Assembly (NCBI RefSeq): GCF_954871325.1
Contig: NC_088775.1
Span: 63,093,561-63,157,560, forward strand
Reading direction: 5' to 3'
From: Gordionus sp. m RMFG-2023
Taxonomy: Eukaryota > Nematomorpha > Gordioida > Chordodea > Parachordodidae
Length of the DNA: 64,000 nucleotides
Each line of letters starts with the position of its first letter. The first letter of the stretch is position 1. The notes under the pieces are model-generated. The model searched no databases. It was not told the origin of the DNA and was given only the letters and a program-made list of their open reading frames with translations. The position numbers and the translations under genes are program-made. Below, piece after piece: positions 50,230-62,264 of the stretch.

Positions 50230-52485
50230 ATGATTCCTTTGAAAAGGAAAAAAGAAAATTCAATTAACCCTCTTGTGGATATAAAATCATCGTTATACGA
50301 CTACGATGTAAATTCCCCTAGTAAAGATAAGCTTTTACCGAATGTATCCATATTCGATACTCGAAAGACCTATTCTGGTAATAATAAAATTATAAGATCA
50401 ATGACATCTTTGGATCACGATACAACTTTAATAGATCTTCCCATCCATATTCACAATGATTCACTCAATAATTCGAATGTCGATAATCAAGATGCAGATA
50501 TTAAATTACTGATGGATAAAGTATTTATCGAATTAATGATAGACTCCAAGCTTTCGTCCATACCTTTCATACCTCATTCACCATATCTCCATATTGTTTC
50601 TTCAAATTCATTTCACTTCTGTGTAAAACTACCAGCGAACATTTACGATTTAGATTTAGAACTTAACGGACAAGATAACGTCAAATTTGTAATAGATATC
50701 AAAGAAGTTCATGAAATTATTCTGAATTGGCATTTCAGGAAGGGTGATGAAATTTTCTCGTACTATAATTTATTAATATTAATGGGACCAGAGTTCAATG
50801 CCAATCACGAATTTAATATAAAATATTCCATCAAAAGGTTTAGTATCATATTGAAATTGAGAAAAAGTGAGGAATCCCTTTTAATTGAAAAGATTACAAA
50901 CGTATATAAAATTTATAAGAAGATAAATATTGGAAATAATGATGCCAATCACTTGAGGCTAACATCTTCGCCTCAAAATAGTAATGATATTCATGAAACT
51001 CAGTACATCTTGACTCACGAAACAACTTTTAACTCACTCGAAATAACTCCTTCTCAGTTTTATTCGACCAGACCGAAAGATATAGAGGATCTTTATTCCA
51101 GTTTGACGAATGAAAAAAACGGATTATTATTCGGTGATTCAATACCCTCACTAAAGCATAATCCTATTCCAGAAACGACTCCTGTTTTCTCAAAAAATGG
51201 TGAAATGGAACGAAAGTTACGTTTGCATTCCAAAATTTTGACATATCACGGTGTTCCATCCTTCGCGTCCGAGAATCCCTTGGATACCAAAAAATGTGAT
51301 TCGATCGAAATAACCTCTTCTGACATCTTGTGTTTAAAAGACAACGAATTCTTGAACGATTCTATAATTGACTTTTATCTTAAGTATCTATGGTGCGAAC
51401 GTATCAAGCCCCCAAATTTGCAAGCCAAAATCCACATTTTTAGTTCCTTTTTCTACAATCGTCTCACGTCTCGGTTGCCTGACATAAAATCTGAAATGGA
51501 TCGAAAAGAGAAAGGTAACCGTTTGAACCGAAACGAAGATGTTGAAACCCTTATTGATGATTCAAAATCGACGACTGACTTGATAATATCGAAAGATGAG
51601 ATTAAAGAGATTGCTCAATCACCTTCTCCTACTTCTTATAACGGAAATTCGAATAAAATTTGCGACGAGAAAGAAGAAAATTCTAAAAGTCAATCCGAGC
51701 CTTTCCAGCGATTGCGCATAATCTACGATAGATTCTTGAGTAAATATTGTGAAACTCTTTCTCACGTGTCTCCCGGTTCAGTTTTACCAAATATAACAAA
51801 AGTTACCACCATCTCCCACCTGGCGGATAAAGATGCCATCGATCCTCTGGGTCCTTATATTCATGGCCCTGTCAAGAAATGGACAAAAAATATTGACATT
51901 TTCCGCAAAGAATATATCGTTATTCCAATCAACAAGGACTCTCATTGGTTCCTGGCTATTATATGTTTGCCTCCCAATTTACGGGATTCTATCGAAAATA
52001 GCTATCATTACTCGCGCGATAAAAAATTACAAAACTGTACTAATCCACCATTTCGCACTATATACGTTCTGATATTTGACTCGCTTTTGAAACAGCGCCA
52101 CAGGGCCTTATCGCGATATATCCGAGCCTATCTCAACGAGGAATGGAATTCTAAAAAATTCACATCTACACTCACCACGCCGGATTCAAATAACGTAGAA
52201 TTTCAGAGATATAAAAATTTTAAAATAATTTTCAATGAATCTAATCTTGTTTGCGTGTACCCTAAAATAGCGCAACAGGATAATTATCACGATTGTGGGC
52301 TCTATCTTCTAAAATATTTCGAAACATTTTTCTCTCATTTACCGGATTGGTCCGAAAAGACAGAGCCTTTGAAACGACAATTTTATAAGGGCGGGTGGAA
52401 AATTTATCCGGATGTCATTAAAGGTAAAAGGAAAGAAATACGCGACTTGATTCTTTGTTTATCTAAGGGAAAAAATAAAATATAG
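50230..52485 (+). CDS. SENP6/SENP7 (Ulp2-type) SUMO-specific cysteine protease
   Basis: 751 residues, clan CE (C48) protease that cleaves SUMO, in this subfamily mainly trimming poly-SUMO chains in the nucleus (family knowledge). The catalytic domain spans about 358-751 and starts ITSSDILCLKDNEFLNDSI, followed by IDFYLKYL and HIFSSFFYNRL. The triad is visible: His572 (SHWFLAIICLP), Asp617 (LIFDSL), Cys689 (DNYHDCGLYLLKY), plus oxyanion Gln683. It is split by an acidic, Ser/Lys-rich insert of about 125 residues (roughly 417-545) before VKKWTKNIDIF, and a shorter one between LPP and TIYVLIF. Such inserts are the hallmark of SENP6/7 and Ulp2, against SENP1-3/Ulp1. The C-terminal KGKRKEIRDLILCL matches the family's end. 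Residues about 95-235 look like a folded beta-rich region, possibly the PH-like N-terminal domain of Ulp2 relatives. There are no introns. All catalytic residues are present, so it is likely functional. Coding G+C is clearly above its surroundings. Confidence 0.93.
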   Translation: MIPLKRKKENSINPLVDIKSSLYDYDVNSPSKDKLLPNVSIFDTRKTYSGNNKIIRSMTSLDHDTTLIDLPIHIHNDSLNNSNVDNQDADIKLLMDKVFIELMIDSKLSSIPFIPHSPYLHIVSSNSFHFCVKLPANIYDLDLELNGQDNVKFVIDIKEVHEIILNWHFRKGDEIFSYYNLLILMGPEFNANHEFNIKYSIKRFSIILKLRKSEESLLIEKITNVYKIYKKINIGNNDANHLRLTSSPQNSNDIHETQYILTHETTFNSLEITPSQFYSTRPKDIEDLYSSLTNEKNGLLFGDSIPSLKHNPIPETTPVFSKNGEMERKLRLHSKILTYHGVPSFASENPLDTKKCDSIEITSSDILCLKDNEFLNDSIIDFYLKYLWCERIKPPNLQAKIHIFSSFFYNRLTSRLPDIKSEMDRKEKGNRLNRNEDVETLIDDSKSTTDLIISKDEIKEIAQSPSPTSYNGNSNKICDEKEENSKSQSEPFQRLRIIYDRFLSKYCETLSHVSPGSVLPNITKVTTISHLADKDAIDPLGPYIHGPVKKWTKNIDIFRKEYIVIPINKDSHWFLAIICLPPNLRDSIENSYHYSRDKKLQNCTNPPFRTIYVLIFDSLLKQRHRALSRYIRAYLNEEWNSKKFTSTLTTPDSNNVEFQRYKNFKIIFNESNLVCVYPKIAQQDNYHDCGLYLLKYFETFFSHLPDWSEKTEPLKRQFYKGGWKIYPDVIKGKRKEIRDLILCLSKGKNKI

Positions 52486-52534
52486 TTTTTTTTTATTAGA
52501 TTCGTTATTAATATTGTTATTTATTGCTATACGG

Positions 52535-52540
52535 AATAAA
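52535..52540 (+). terminator. AATAAA polyadenylation signal
   Basis: The canonical hexamer lies 50 bases after the protease stop codon, followed by T/A-rich sequence. It fits as the gene's 3' end, but in DNA this AT-rich the hexamer can also occur by chance. Confidence 0.55.
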
Positions 52541-55500
52541 TATTGTTCATATACATTTTTAAAAAGTGTTATTAATATATGTTTTATACTTTTTAAATGA
52601 ATATTTTACAAGCTTCTTTGGAGTTTTCAGTGCCTAATACCCTATCTAGATTTGGCAAACATTTTAACAAAATAAATTGGGTTAACTAAAAAATACATAT
52701 ATAATTCGTGGTTATATTAACAGATAGACCTTATTCGTATACTAATCATCGAATAGAGCATTTTCATATTCGTATGAATAATATTTTAAAATTTACTATT
52801 CATATTTGAATAATTAGTTTTTAAAATATAAAGTAATTTATACGAAAATTTATCGACAGAATCTTTTTTATTGCTCATCTAACAGAAAAAATTATTATAA
52901 TTGATGATAAAGAACATCCATTTAAGTTATTAACTAAATTAAAATGCATATTAATTTATAATGCCTAAGGCAGAGTTTTTTTATAGTTCATCTTTGGCAG
53001 AAAATTAGTTCTAACGAAGAAAATCTACTAAACAATCATTGTTTTATGATTTTTGTTTGGTAAGTTAAGGATTAAAAATTTATTATAATAAAACACATTC
53101 TATAGGGCTTTCAATATATTCGATATCCTTAACAATAAAGGAAATGTTAATTTTTGCTATATGTGGGTTCATGGTAGATCTTACTATATTAATTTGAATA
53201 TGGGTATCTTTCGAGAATAATGTCTTTCCATTTGAATCAAAAAATAGGTCTTTCCATTGCTCATACGGCTATTAGGCAGCTTTTACTTCCAACGATATTG
53301 TGGATTTTAGCACAAAAAATTTAGACTACCGTCTACAAAAATAATAGAGCTATAGAGATTAATATCAAAGTAGTTAGATCATTTAAAAAATATTTTTCCG
53401 GAGGTGTAAGATTTGGATGGTTATTTATATCCAAAACATCCTCAAACCAAATATCTCTTAACACTTTACTCATCAAAATCACCAAACTTCTAAAGTGAAT
53501 TTAAGCAAGCTTTTCTTTTTCACCAGCGACAATAGTGTTAAAATTAAACCTAGTAATCTAGATAGACTAGCCCTAAATAACCTTATAATCCAGGCCTACA
53601 AATTTACCTTCAGGGCTCTGATATTAAATGCGATTGTATATAATTTAATAAAAGATTTTTTTATTATCATTCTATAATGCTTTATCGTTATTTCAAATAA
53701 TATATATTTGATAGAGGTTCGACCCCCCCCCCCCCCCACCATTTCCTTCAGATGTAATTACAATAAATTATTATAGATTACTAAAATACTAAAAAAATTA
53801 ATAATCTTAAATTAAGTAGGCGAAATTTTGTATAATTCATATATTTCTGATATTGCATTCGAGATTAAATATAATTTCTAATAAAAATTATACCCTTTTA
53901 TAGGTAAATTGAAGGCTAAAAAATAAATGCGTTTAAAAAAATTTAGGCATTAACCTTTGAAACTGGTACATGGCAACTTTAAATTGCAAGTATAAAAAAA
54001 ACTTATTAATATTTTCGTATCCTATGTCTTAAACTATATGTGCAAAATTTCACATTTCACACATTTTTATTCTACACTTTTCGAGATACTAACTTTTATT
54101 ATCTTTGAATAAACTACAAAATCCAGGGTTGACTGATAAAATTCTGAATTTTTTATTATATATTTTTATGAGGAGGGGGTTGGGTACTTGCCTTTGCGTC
54201 CTTCGACTCGCTTTTGCCAGATTTTCGGTTGATCAACCAATGGTATCTGAATTTTATTGATAAAAGAAAAATATTTCATAAAAACCTCTGAATTTTTTTT
54301 AAAATTCATAAATCGTTAACATCGAAATCAATTCATTATAATCATTAAAATGGTACATATATTGAAATCCGCCATTGAAAGGTATTTGAATAAAGTGAAA
54401 TTCTTTTACTGATATTATAGCTAATAATCTTGACTATTTCTAGCTTCATATGTACTTTTAATACGAATCACCAAGTGTTAATATCTAGGTTGAAGTGATT
54501 TGTTTTTTAATCCATAAAATGATCACTTTCCTTATTCCTACTGCTAAACAGAAAGGAAAATTAAAATTGATATATCAATATGGGAGATCTGGCGACCCCG
54601 CCCATACTAGTACTTCAATATTTTTATTGAATTTACTCATGCTTTCAAAAAAATTTGCTTGTTTTTAAAAATTGTCGCCATTTTTTAATTTATTTCATAT
54701 TTATAATTTATTTAAGGTTATTTTAATAAGTTTTTAAAATATCAACGCTTATTGTGAAAATTTTAGTGAGCTATGCCCCATCCAACGACTAGAACTATTA
54801 TTTCTACCTTAACACTCAAAGGTTAAAAAGTGATGTATTTTTGTACCATGTTTCATGGAATTTGATAGTGAGATGGAAGATTTATAGAAATAATATTTTG
54901 AAATAAATTTCTCGTAATCTTAAGCCAACGTTTTCATATCTTCATGTTAATTTTATCTATCAAATTTCTTATTATTAATGTTATAAAATTGTGGGAGACT
55001 AATGTTAAATTTTGGATCTATCCGGCCCGACCAACTCGAATTCGAAATTGGTTTTAGGTTGAAATTTGATTTTATAAAATAATTATTTTGCAATGACCAG
55101 ATTAGGCTCTCCCTATGATGTCGCACATTATAAAATTATAATAATATTGAAATATTGGTTAATTTTGATTAATGATATAAGTTTGTGCAATAAACTTATA
55201 TATAAAATAAATTATTTCGGCAACTCATGTAAGTAAGCCATTTTTTTGTTTATATTTCCAACTATTAGTTTAATTTAACCAATAACACCAAAACTAATTA
55301 TATTAACGATTTTATTGAAGAAAAAAGAACAAACGTAAAGAATATAATAAAATTAAATAATTATGCTTATTTTTTTAGAAATAAATAAAAAAGAAAGATT
55401 TTGCTAAACCTTACATAAATATCTGACTTTGAACACACAGTCCATGATGGTTTTCATTCTTCAAATGTAGAATTTAAAGTAAAATATTCATTTTTACTTA

Positions 55501-55770
55501 ATATATATTACAATCATATTAAAATTCTTCTAATTATTGGTTTGATTAATGCCCATTAAATGCTTAACTTTTTATTCTATCTTTTATAAAATCTAAATGC
55601 ATGGGCTTCAACCCACAAGTCTGTCCTTTGTGTTAAAAAATAGTATCACCCCCACTTATGATTTTTTTTAAAATTCTCACTATATATCTAATAATATTAT
55701 ATATTTATCTTTTTGTATATTGTTTGCGGCTATAAGTTAACTTAATGGACTTTCTTTTTGTTAAATAAGG
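52541..55770. other. Intergenic AT-rich DNA, no gene supported
   Basis: Contains a C17-type tract at about 53,726 and a G-rich patch at 54,170-54,230. A 60-residue open frame at 53,495 shows no family features. No RNA gene was seen. Confidence 0.5.
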
Positions 55771-55780
55771 TTCATCATAA

Positions 55781-56078
55781 CGACAATTCTTATAAAATAT
55801 ACCAGAATAATAAAATTTTTAAAATAAAATAATATTAAAATTATAAAATAAAATAAAACATTATTTTATAAAAACGGAGGTGTGAATACTATTTTATAAA
55901 ACAAAATCTACAAATAACTATTTTAAAATATAACTTCATGTTTTTTGGGAACTTGTAGTCCCACCTCCGTTTTTATAAAATAATAATTTATTTTATATTT
56001 GATATGTTAATTTTAATATTATTTTATTTTAAAAATTAAACATTTTATTATTCAGGTATTTATTATAAGAATTGTTAG
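55781..56078. mobile_element. ~300-bp foldback element (MITE-like)
   Basis: Two arms of about 100-115 bp pair imperfectly: ACAATTCTTATAA, AATAATAAAAT, TTTAAAATAAAATAATATT and TTTTATAAAAACGGAGGTG on the left, each with its complement in reverse order on the right, around a loop of about 79 bp (55,883-55,961). TTTTGTTAAATA occurs just outside both ends (about 55,757 and 56,082), a possible but offset duplication. There is no coding content. Confidence 0.8.
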
Positions 56079-56320
56079 GATTTTGTTAAATAATAATATA
56101 TAACAATCGATTGTAATCTTGTTGAAATAATATTCAAATGATTTTTATATACATTTAACTTTTACCAAAATTTATATATATTGTGATAAACATAATCATT
56201 ATCTTATTACCACTTAAATAAATATCTTTAATTCTTGTCTAAATTGATCATCCTTCAAATCCCTACATAGTGGAGAATATAGGCACTAGCTTATTGCAAC
56301 CTGATGTAAGGAGCCTGTAT

Positions 56321-56458
56321 ATTCTTGCGCTCGCATGGTATGATACACTAAAGACAAGCTGCTTATTGACAAAAAATTATTGTTTAGACACATGAAAACA
56401 ATTTCCATATAATTCCTGCCCTCGTATGCTTTGACACTAAAGAAGAAAGCTGCTTATT
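56321..56458. repeat. Imperfect direct repeats, 90-bp spacing
   Basis: ATTCTTGCGCTCGCATGG...GCTGCTTATT (56,321-56,367) is echoed by AATTCCTGCCCTCGTATG...GCTGCTTATT (56,411-56,458), both with GACACTAAAG-type centres. This is an old local duplication; its function is unknown. Confidence 0.65.
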
Positions 56459-56939
56459 TTCTAAAAAAAGATTTTTTTTGTTAAATTCGATTCCAAATTC
56501 CTACATATATAACAATTCTTAGTATTTAATCATATATATTGTTTTACATAAACGTTAAATTTAGTGATTACAATTCTACACACTAAGCATAAATTTATTG
56601 TTTCTATTATATACCTCTCACAACTACAATTTCAAACAAGTTTTAAATTTAATTTCTTCCTTATTATTTTGTCTGCTAATTTGAAACCTAACCAATATGA
56701 AAATATAAATTAATTAGTTTTGCATCTCTATACAATTCTTATACAAAAATAAATTTAAGAATAAAATACATATAGGATCTAGATACAAAAATTTCAAACG
56801 TTGAGTGTAAATCCTATAAGTTGAAGGGATAAATACCATAATTGGCAAATAAACTAATCACTATAAAGAGGTCAAATATTTTAACTAAAATCAAATTAAA
56901 TCTATTTTCCAAATTTAAGTATCTCATTTCCTCTTCATC

Positions 56940-57170
56940 AGCCTATATTCTTCTAGATATAAATCTGAAAACTATTAATCGTACACAATTTTTGCCTATT
57001 TATCCATTTTATGTATAAAATTTTATTCAGCCTTTGAAATTTATGTCTCTTAATCTTAGTCCAAATATCAACGATATATCATCGAGAGCTCACAATTTCA
57101 ATTCTATTTAAATTTCGAAGATAAAATAATTACATATTCTTCTAGATATGAACCAGAAAACTCTGAATCA
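56940..57170. repeat. Imperfect direct repeats, 189-bp spacing
   Basis: TATTCTTCTAGATATAAATC at 56,946 and TATTCTTCTAGATATGAACC at 57,135, each followed by GAAAACT and a similar tail. This is another diverged local duplication. A 65-residue open frame downstream (57,262) has no recognisable features. Confidence 0.6.
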
Positions 57171-57707
57171 TATGCGATTATGTCGCAATTAGTTATTTTA
57201 TTCTCTATTTCAGTTATTTTGCCCTTCAAGCTGATGGGAAATCAGAATTTCTCCTTATTCGATGTTGGTCATTATGTATAAATTATTTGTTCATGTTGAA
57301 AGTACTATTATACTGTTACCATATTTTGAATATAATGGAAAATTAAGGAATTATATTGCATCAAAAAGAAGTACATTACTGATTTCACTCATCAAATTTC
57401 TGATTCATTCATCAAGGAGAAACTTTCGACATGACGGGTTAGCTGCTAGTTATATATAAGTAACTAATAAATAATATTTACATGACATGAATAAAGGTTT
57501 AATCTGTTTATTTCCGATATATTCATGTGAATTTTATAAGGAAAAAAAGGTATATGCCTAATGAATGAATCATTAAATCTGTCAATTCAGGGAAAAACAA
57601 TAATCATGAAATCCAGAAATCAATGTTGAAAATTGTTTCAAAAATATTTATAATTTTTATATCTCAAACAAAAATTTAGGTGTTAGGTTCTGATATATAT
57701 ATAAATG

Positions 57708-58106
57708 GGTTACATGTCAATACCGCGAAAATTTTAGCGCGAAATGTATTATCGCGAATGTCGATTACCGCGAAAAGATATTATAGCGAATGCATTACAG
57801 CGAATGCATTATCGCGAATATAATATAGCGAATGCATTACCGCGAATGCATTATAGCGAATATAATACAGCGAAAATATTATAGCGAATGTATTAGCGCG
57901 AATGTAATACCGCGAAAATGTTATCGCGAATGTTTTATAGCGAATGAATTATCGCGAATGCATTATAGCGAATACATTATAGCGAATGCATTATAGCGAA
58001 TCCATTATAGCGAATGCATTATAGCGAATACATTATAGCGAATGAATTATCGCGAATGCATTATGGCGAATGCATTATAGCGAATGCATTATCATATCGC
58101 GAATGG
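57708..58106 (+). repeat. Left inverted end with 15-bp tandem repeat
   Basis: About 25 units of the type GCGAATGCATTATAG with variants (ATTATC, ATTACC, ATTACA, AATACA). Each unit carries the palindrome GAATGCATTC or a near form, and one or two CpG sites in otherwise CpG-poor DNA. Confidence 0.92.
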
Positions 58107-58348
58107 AGTTTAATGAAATTTTATATTTATCGACTTTTCGACTGACTTAGTTAAATCTGAAAATTAAGTTAAAATGGGGATTGGCTCTAAAAACATTTTT
58201 TTATTGAAATTAAGGCTAAGGCTTTTCTTTTTTTTGACTCAAAATATATAAAAAAGATTCTAAGTAATAAAATAGATTTCTCTTTTTCATCTAATCATTT
58301 TAAATATTAAACATCAAGTTTTTTCTTTTTAATTTATTGAAAACTTGT

Positions 58349-58935
58349 AGGGGAGAACGGGGTTATGGCGAACCCTAAAGGCAAATTATAAGTACTTTAT
58401 CATTTTTAATATAAAATATCTCTTTTTGTTCAGCTCTATTAGTTTTATGATATGTTTAAATTTCAAAAATACATCTCTAATAATTCTTTCAAAATATCAT
58501 TTTTCCTGGAATTTTTTTTGGTAACCGAGTGAACCCTACCCGGGGACGAACAAGCCCTTGGTCGAGGCTATTATAAACTCTTCTTAATTTTCCATATATA
58601 AAAGTTATATATTTTTTTATTAGGATAAATTTAATGATTTAAAACATAAAAGTGTTATATAAAATCATTTAAAACATTCACAATCTTTGCAAATAAAAAA
58701 ACAATAAAATTGCAAAGCCATGTAGTAACTAATAACGGACATTGAAAGCAGTCTTGATTGTTATGCTTGATATAATTTATTTGTATACCAAACAATTATT
58801 TATCATATAATAACATTTTTCGATTTTTTTTCTTTTAGTTGGTCTCTCCTTGGCTTTTTTTGCATGTCAAATTTTTAAAAAATAGCAAAAAAAAAAGGTT
58901 CGACCTAACCCCATAAAAATAGCCCCAGTAGCACC
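58349..58935. mobile_element. Nested MITE with GGGGTTA-type ends
   Basis: Left GTAGGGGAGAACGGGGTTAT followed by GGCGAACCC, right (reversed) TGGGGCTATTTTTATGGGGT followed by TAGGTCGAACC. The cores GGGGTTATGGCGAACC and GGGGTTAGGTCGAACC match. It is inserted in the interior of the 4.1-kb element and has no coding sequence. Related end sequence occurs at 39.6 kb. Confidence 0.6.
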
Positions 58936-61261
58936 ACTTTGATTAAGATCATATTTTGAAGTATTCATATTATCAATTTTGTTCGGGTAAATTGTTATTC
59001 TATAAAATAGGATTTTTTCTTTTATATAAGATGATTTTTGTGTGGTAAGACTAAAAAGAATAGTATCAGATTACAGAAATCGCGATATTTTATCGTACTT
59101 GAAGGGCCTAGCATCCAATATTAATTTAAATATATAATTTAACAATAATGTATTCAATTATGATAAAAAAATAAAATAGCAAATATATATTTTTATATTA
59201 TTTTATATTTTTTAGTAAAAATATAAAACTCTATAAGCAGCTAGCAGATTCTAATTGTATTCTCTATTAGATTTTTGTTAGAAAAATTCATTTTTGTGGC
59301 AATATAGTGAATTGATCTTTAATAATATATGAAGAGTTTTATAAATAAAATTAAATTCTATATATAAATTGAAACGCGAAAGTGAGATTTAAAAAAATTA
59401 CTAATCAAAAATATTAAGGGTTGTAAACATTAATAAATTTGAATATAACGAGTTAGATTTCAGGCACTAGTCTTGATCCCAAGTTCAGTTAGGGTTCCAG
59501 AATTTAAAAAAAATTAAATTATTATTTTAGAGTAATAAAATATAACAAAATATGAGTTAATAAACAAGTCATGTAATCTATTTATAAATCTTATTTCGTA
59601 GTATCATCAATTAACTTATATAAATCTTTAAAAAAATTGAAAAAAATTATTGCACCTTTCATCTTTTTAAAGTAAGGTGCCAGAAGTAAATTATAGTTTG
59701 GTAATAACTTTATTTTTATCCAATTCCAAAAATGTCTAAAGATTTTAATAGAAAAATATTATTTCAGCCGCTGGGTTATTTTTGAAAGGATAACTTTATC
59801 AATGCCAAAAAAAATATACTTTTATTATAATTTAGCTATGTTTTACAGTCCTGACAAAATTGAATTTAACATATTTCAATGTCATAATTAGTAATAAAAT
59901 AAATAATATAAATGTCGTAAATTAATATACCTGTGTTCTTTGGCTGCATTTTTAGCTCTGATTATTTAAAGCCCTGCCCTAAATTTTCAAATTTCGTTAT
60001 TTTGAATATTTTCTCTGTATTTTATAAATTGTTTTATACGGAATTTAAGATAAGTAAATAATATTAAAGCATAATTAAAATGTTTTTCACTATAATATTA
60101 AACGGCATAAAAATATGGATTTGTGGCCTTCCGTCTCTCTTAAAGTTGAAATTGTTTTAAACCGTATCATGAATAATAAACCAATTTACACAGTGAGATT
60201 TAAAAATAATTAAATAGACAGAATATGAAATTAAAAAATCTTCTTTTCCTATTTCAGAAAGTCTCATAATCATTATGTTTAAAAATATTTATTGTGGGCA
60301 TTCCCTTTTAGGCAGAATAATATGATTTGAAAATAATTTACAAAATATTAAATTTGAACTAAATTCACATATCATCTCTATTGAAACCACCAAAATATAT
60401 AATTAAATATATTTTTTATCATTTTAAGATTTATATTTGAAACAGGAGTTGGCATTTATTATTTTTAAATTTAACAATGTTTAAATTTAAAAAAGATAAG
60501 ATTTTATGTTTTAAAGCTATAAAATTAATGACGATTACAAAAGATTTAATAAGATAGAGGTCTCAATCCAATGTTCCCCTTCATCTAATCTTATTTAAAA
60601 AATTTTAAAAATTATTAACATATTTTTTTAGCGCTGGAAAGGGTAAATCATATCAGTAACTAGGGGCTAGTAGAATTAGGTCGAATTAATTATAATGATA
60701 TAATAAGTATTCATTGGCTACTATTATAGCAAATTCTATTTTTTTCCCCTTTAACTTTCATTTCTGGTGGTTGATAATCAAAAGAATTAGAAAAAAATTA
60801 AAAAATTCATTAAAACTTAAACATTTTTTAAAATAAAATATCACATTTTGAAATTTTTTATAAATTATTTATATACAAATGGTGTATTATTGATAATAAC
60901 AATTATCCTATAGGAGACTTAATAAACCAATATAATCTACAAGCCTGGGGTTTGGGGCTTGTTGGGGCGAAAATTAACTTTTACTAGAATCAATCTTAAA
61001 ATATAAAATATTAAAATATTTATTAATAGGGTCTTTTGTAAAAAACGACTTAATCTAATCGTTAAAAAAATTGAGTATACCAAATTCCACATATTTTTAA
61101 ATAAAATACGAATTTCATAAATAACGACGTGTTTTAGAGGTAAATAATTTTAAAACGCTACTTTAAATAAATATAGACAATTAAGCTGGTTTTCTGGTTT
61201 TTTGGAAAATGGGTTAAATATAATTTTGTCAAATATAAATCACTATTGCATTGTGATAATG
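58936..61261. other. Interior of the 4.1-kb element, non-coding
   Basis: AT-rich sequence with no open frame resembling a transposase, and no RNA gene. It looks like filler between the inverted ends, or the remains of a lost transposase gene decayed beyond recognition. Confidence 0.5.
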
Positions 61262-61806
61262 TTGGTTGTAATGCATTCGCGATATTGCATTCGCTATGAT
61301 GCATTCGCGATAATGCATTCGCTATGATACATTCGCGATAATACATTCGCTGTAATGCATTCGCTATAATGTTTTCGCGGTAATGCATTCGCTATAATGC
61401 ATTCGCGCTAATATATTCGCTATAATACATTCGCTATGATGCATTCGCGATAATGCATTCGCGGTATTACATTCGCTGTAATGCATTCGCTATAATATTT
61501 TCGCGGTAATGCATTAGCTATAATGCATTCGCGCTAATATATTCGCTATAATACATTCGCTATGATGCATTCGCGATAATGCATTCGCGGTATTACATTC
61601 GCTGTAATGCATTCGCTATAATGTTTTCGCGGTAATGCATTCGCTATAATGCATTCGCGCTAATATATTCGCTATAATACATTCGCTATGATGCATTCGC
61701 GATAATGCATTCGCTATAATATCTTTTCGCGGTAATCGACATTCGAGATAATGCATTCGCGATAATACATTTCGCGGTAAAAGTTTCGCGGTATTGACGT
61801 GATACG
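61262..61806 (-). repeat. Right inverted end with 15-bp tandem repeat
   Basis: About 35 units in the opposite orientation to the left array (GCATTCGCTATAAT and variants). A secondary 126-bp period is visible: the word CGCGCTAATATATTCGC starts at 61,404, 61,530 and 61,656. Repetitive open frames here are by-products of the repeat, not genes. Confidence 0.92.
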
Positions 61807-61815
61807 ATATAAATG

Positions 61816-61960
61816 CAGGGTTGGACAAAAACGAGATTAACTTTACATTACATAACGCTCTTGTAATTCTATCAATTTGAAAATGTATCGAAAAACTCTG
61901 TAACCGTTATGTTTTTGCATAACGTAATGCATACACGTAACCAAGGGGTCTGGCTGTTTT
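61816..61960. other. Possible hAT terminus
   Basis: CAGGGTTGGACAAAAACGAG at 61,816 followed by words such as TTACATTACATAACG and CATAACGTAATGC resembles known hAT ends. It directly abuts the 9-bp repeat of the 4.1-kb element. No partner end was found. Confidence 0.35.
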
Positions 61961-62264
61961 CATAAACATCATTCTAAGCTAATAAAAATTTTATCCCCCT
62001 CTCTCCAGTCAAAATTTTGCAAATATTTGAATATCATTTTTCCAAACATAAAAATTATTTTTTAAAAATAACTTATTAAAATTTCCTTCCCTTGAGTTTA
62101 TTTATGATATAAAAATTATACATCATATACAAATATTAGAATAATTTTTGCCGCATAAACTATTTTGTTAAATTTAGAGAAATATAAACTTTATGCAAGG
62201 ACAAGGTTATGATGGTCAAAGCACATATTTTAAAACAAATATCCATCCGTTATATACAGGGTTT

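Larger units (their letters stand above)
57708..61806. mobile_element. 4.1-kb Mutator-like non-autonomous element
   Basis: The ends are inverted: left CATGTCAATACCGCGAAAAT, right (reversed) CACGTCAATACCGCGAAACT. Both continue in the same order (GCGAAATGTATTATCGCG, TGTCGATTACCGCG, AAAAGATATTATAGCGAATG) into arrays of a ~15-bp repeat. A 9-bp direct repeat ATATAAATG flanks it (57,699-57,707 and 61,807-61,815). Nine-base duplications and long inverted ends are typical of Mutator-like elements. The interior, 58,107-61,261, shows no transposase, so it must depend on another copy. In DNA this AT-rich the 9-bp match alone could be chance; the ordered inverted ends are the strong evidence. Confidence 0.78.

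Noticed and set aside
51833-52072. 79-residue open frame inside the protease gene
   Set aside because: It is an out-of-frame shadow of the SUMO protease catalytic domain.
53495-53677. 60-residue open frame
   Set aside because: It has no recognisable motif, lies in AT-rich intergenic sequence, and its length is within chance expectation for such DNA.
61158-61828. Open frames rich in repeated Met-His-Tyr and Asn-Ala-Leu on the minus strand
   Set aside because: They are translations of the 15-bp tandem repeat in the right inverted end; the period is a multiple of three, so stops are avoided automatically.
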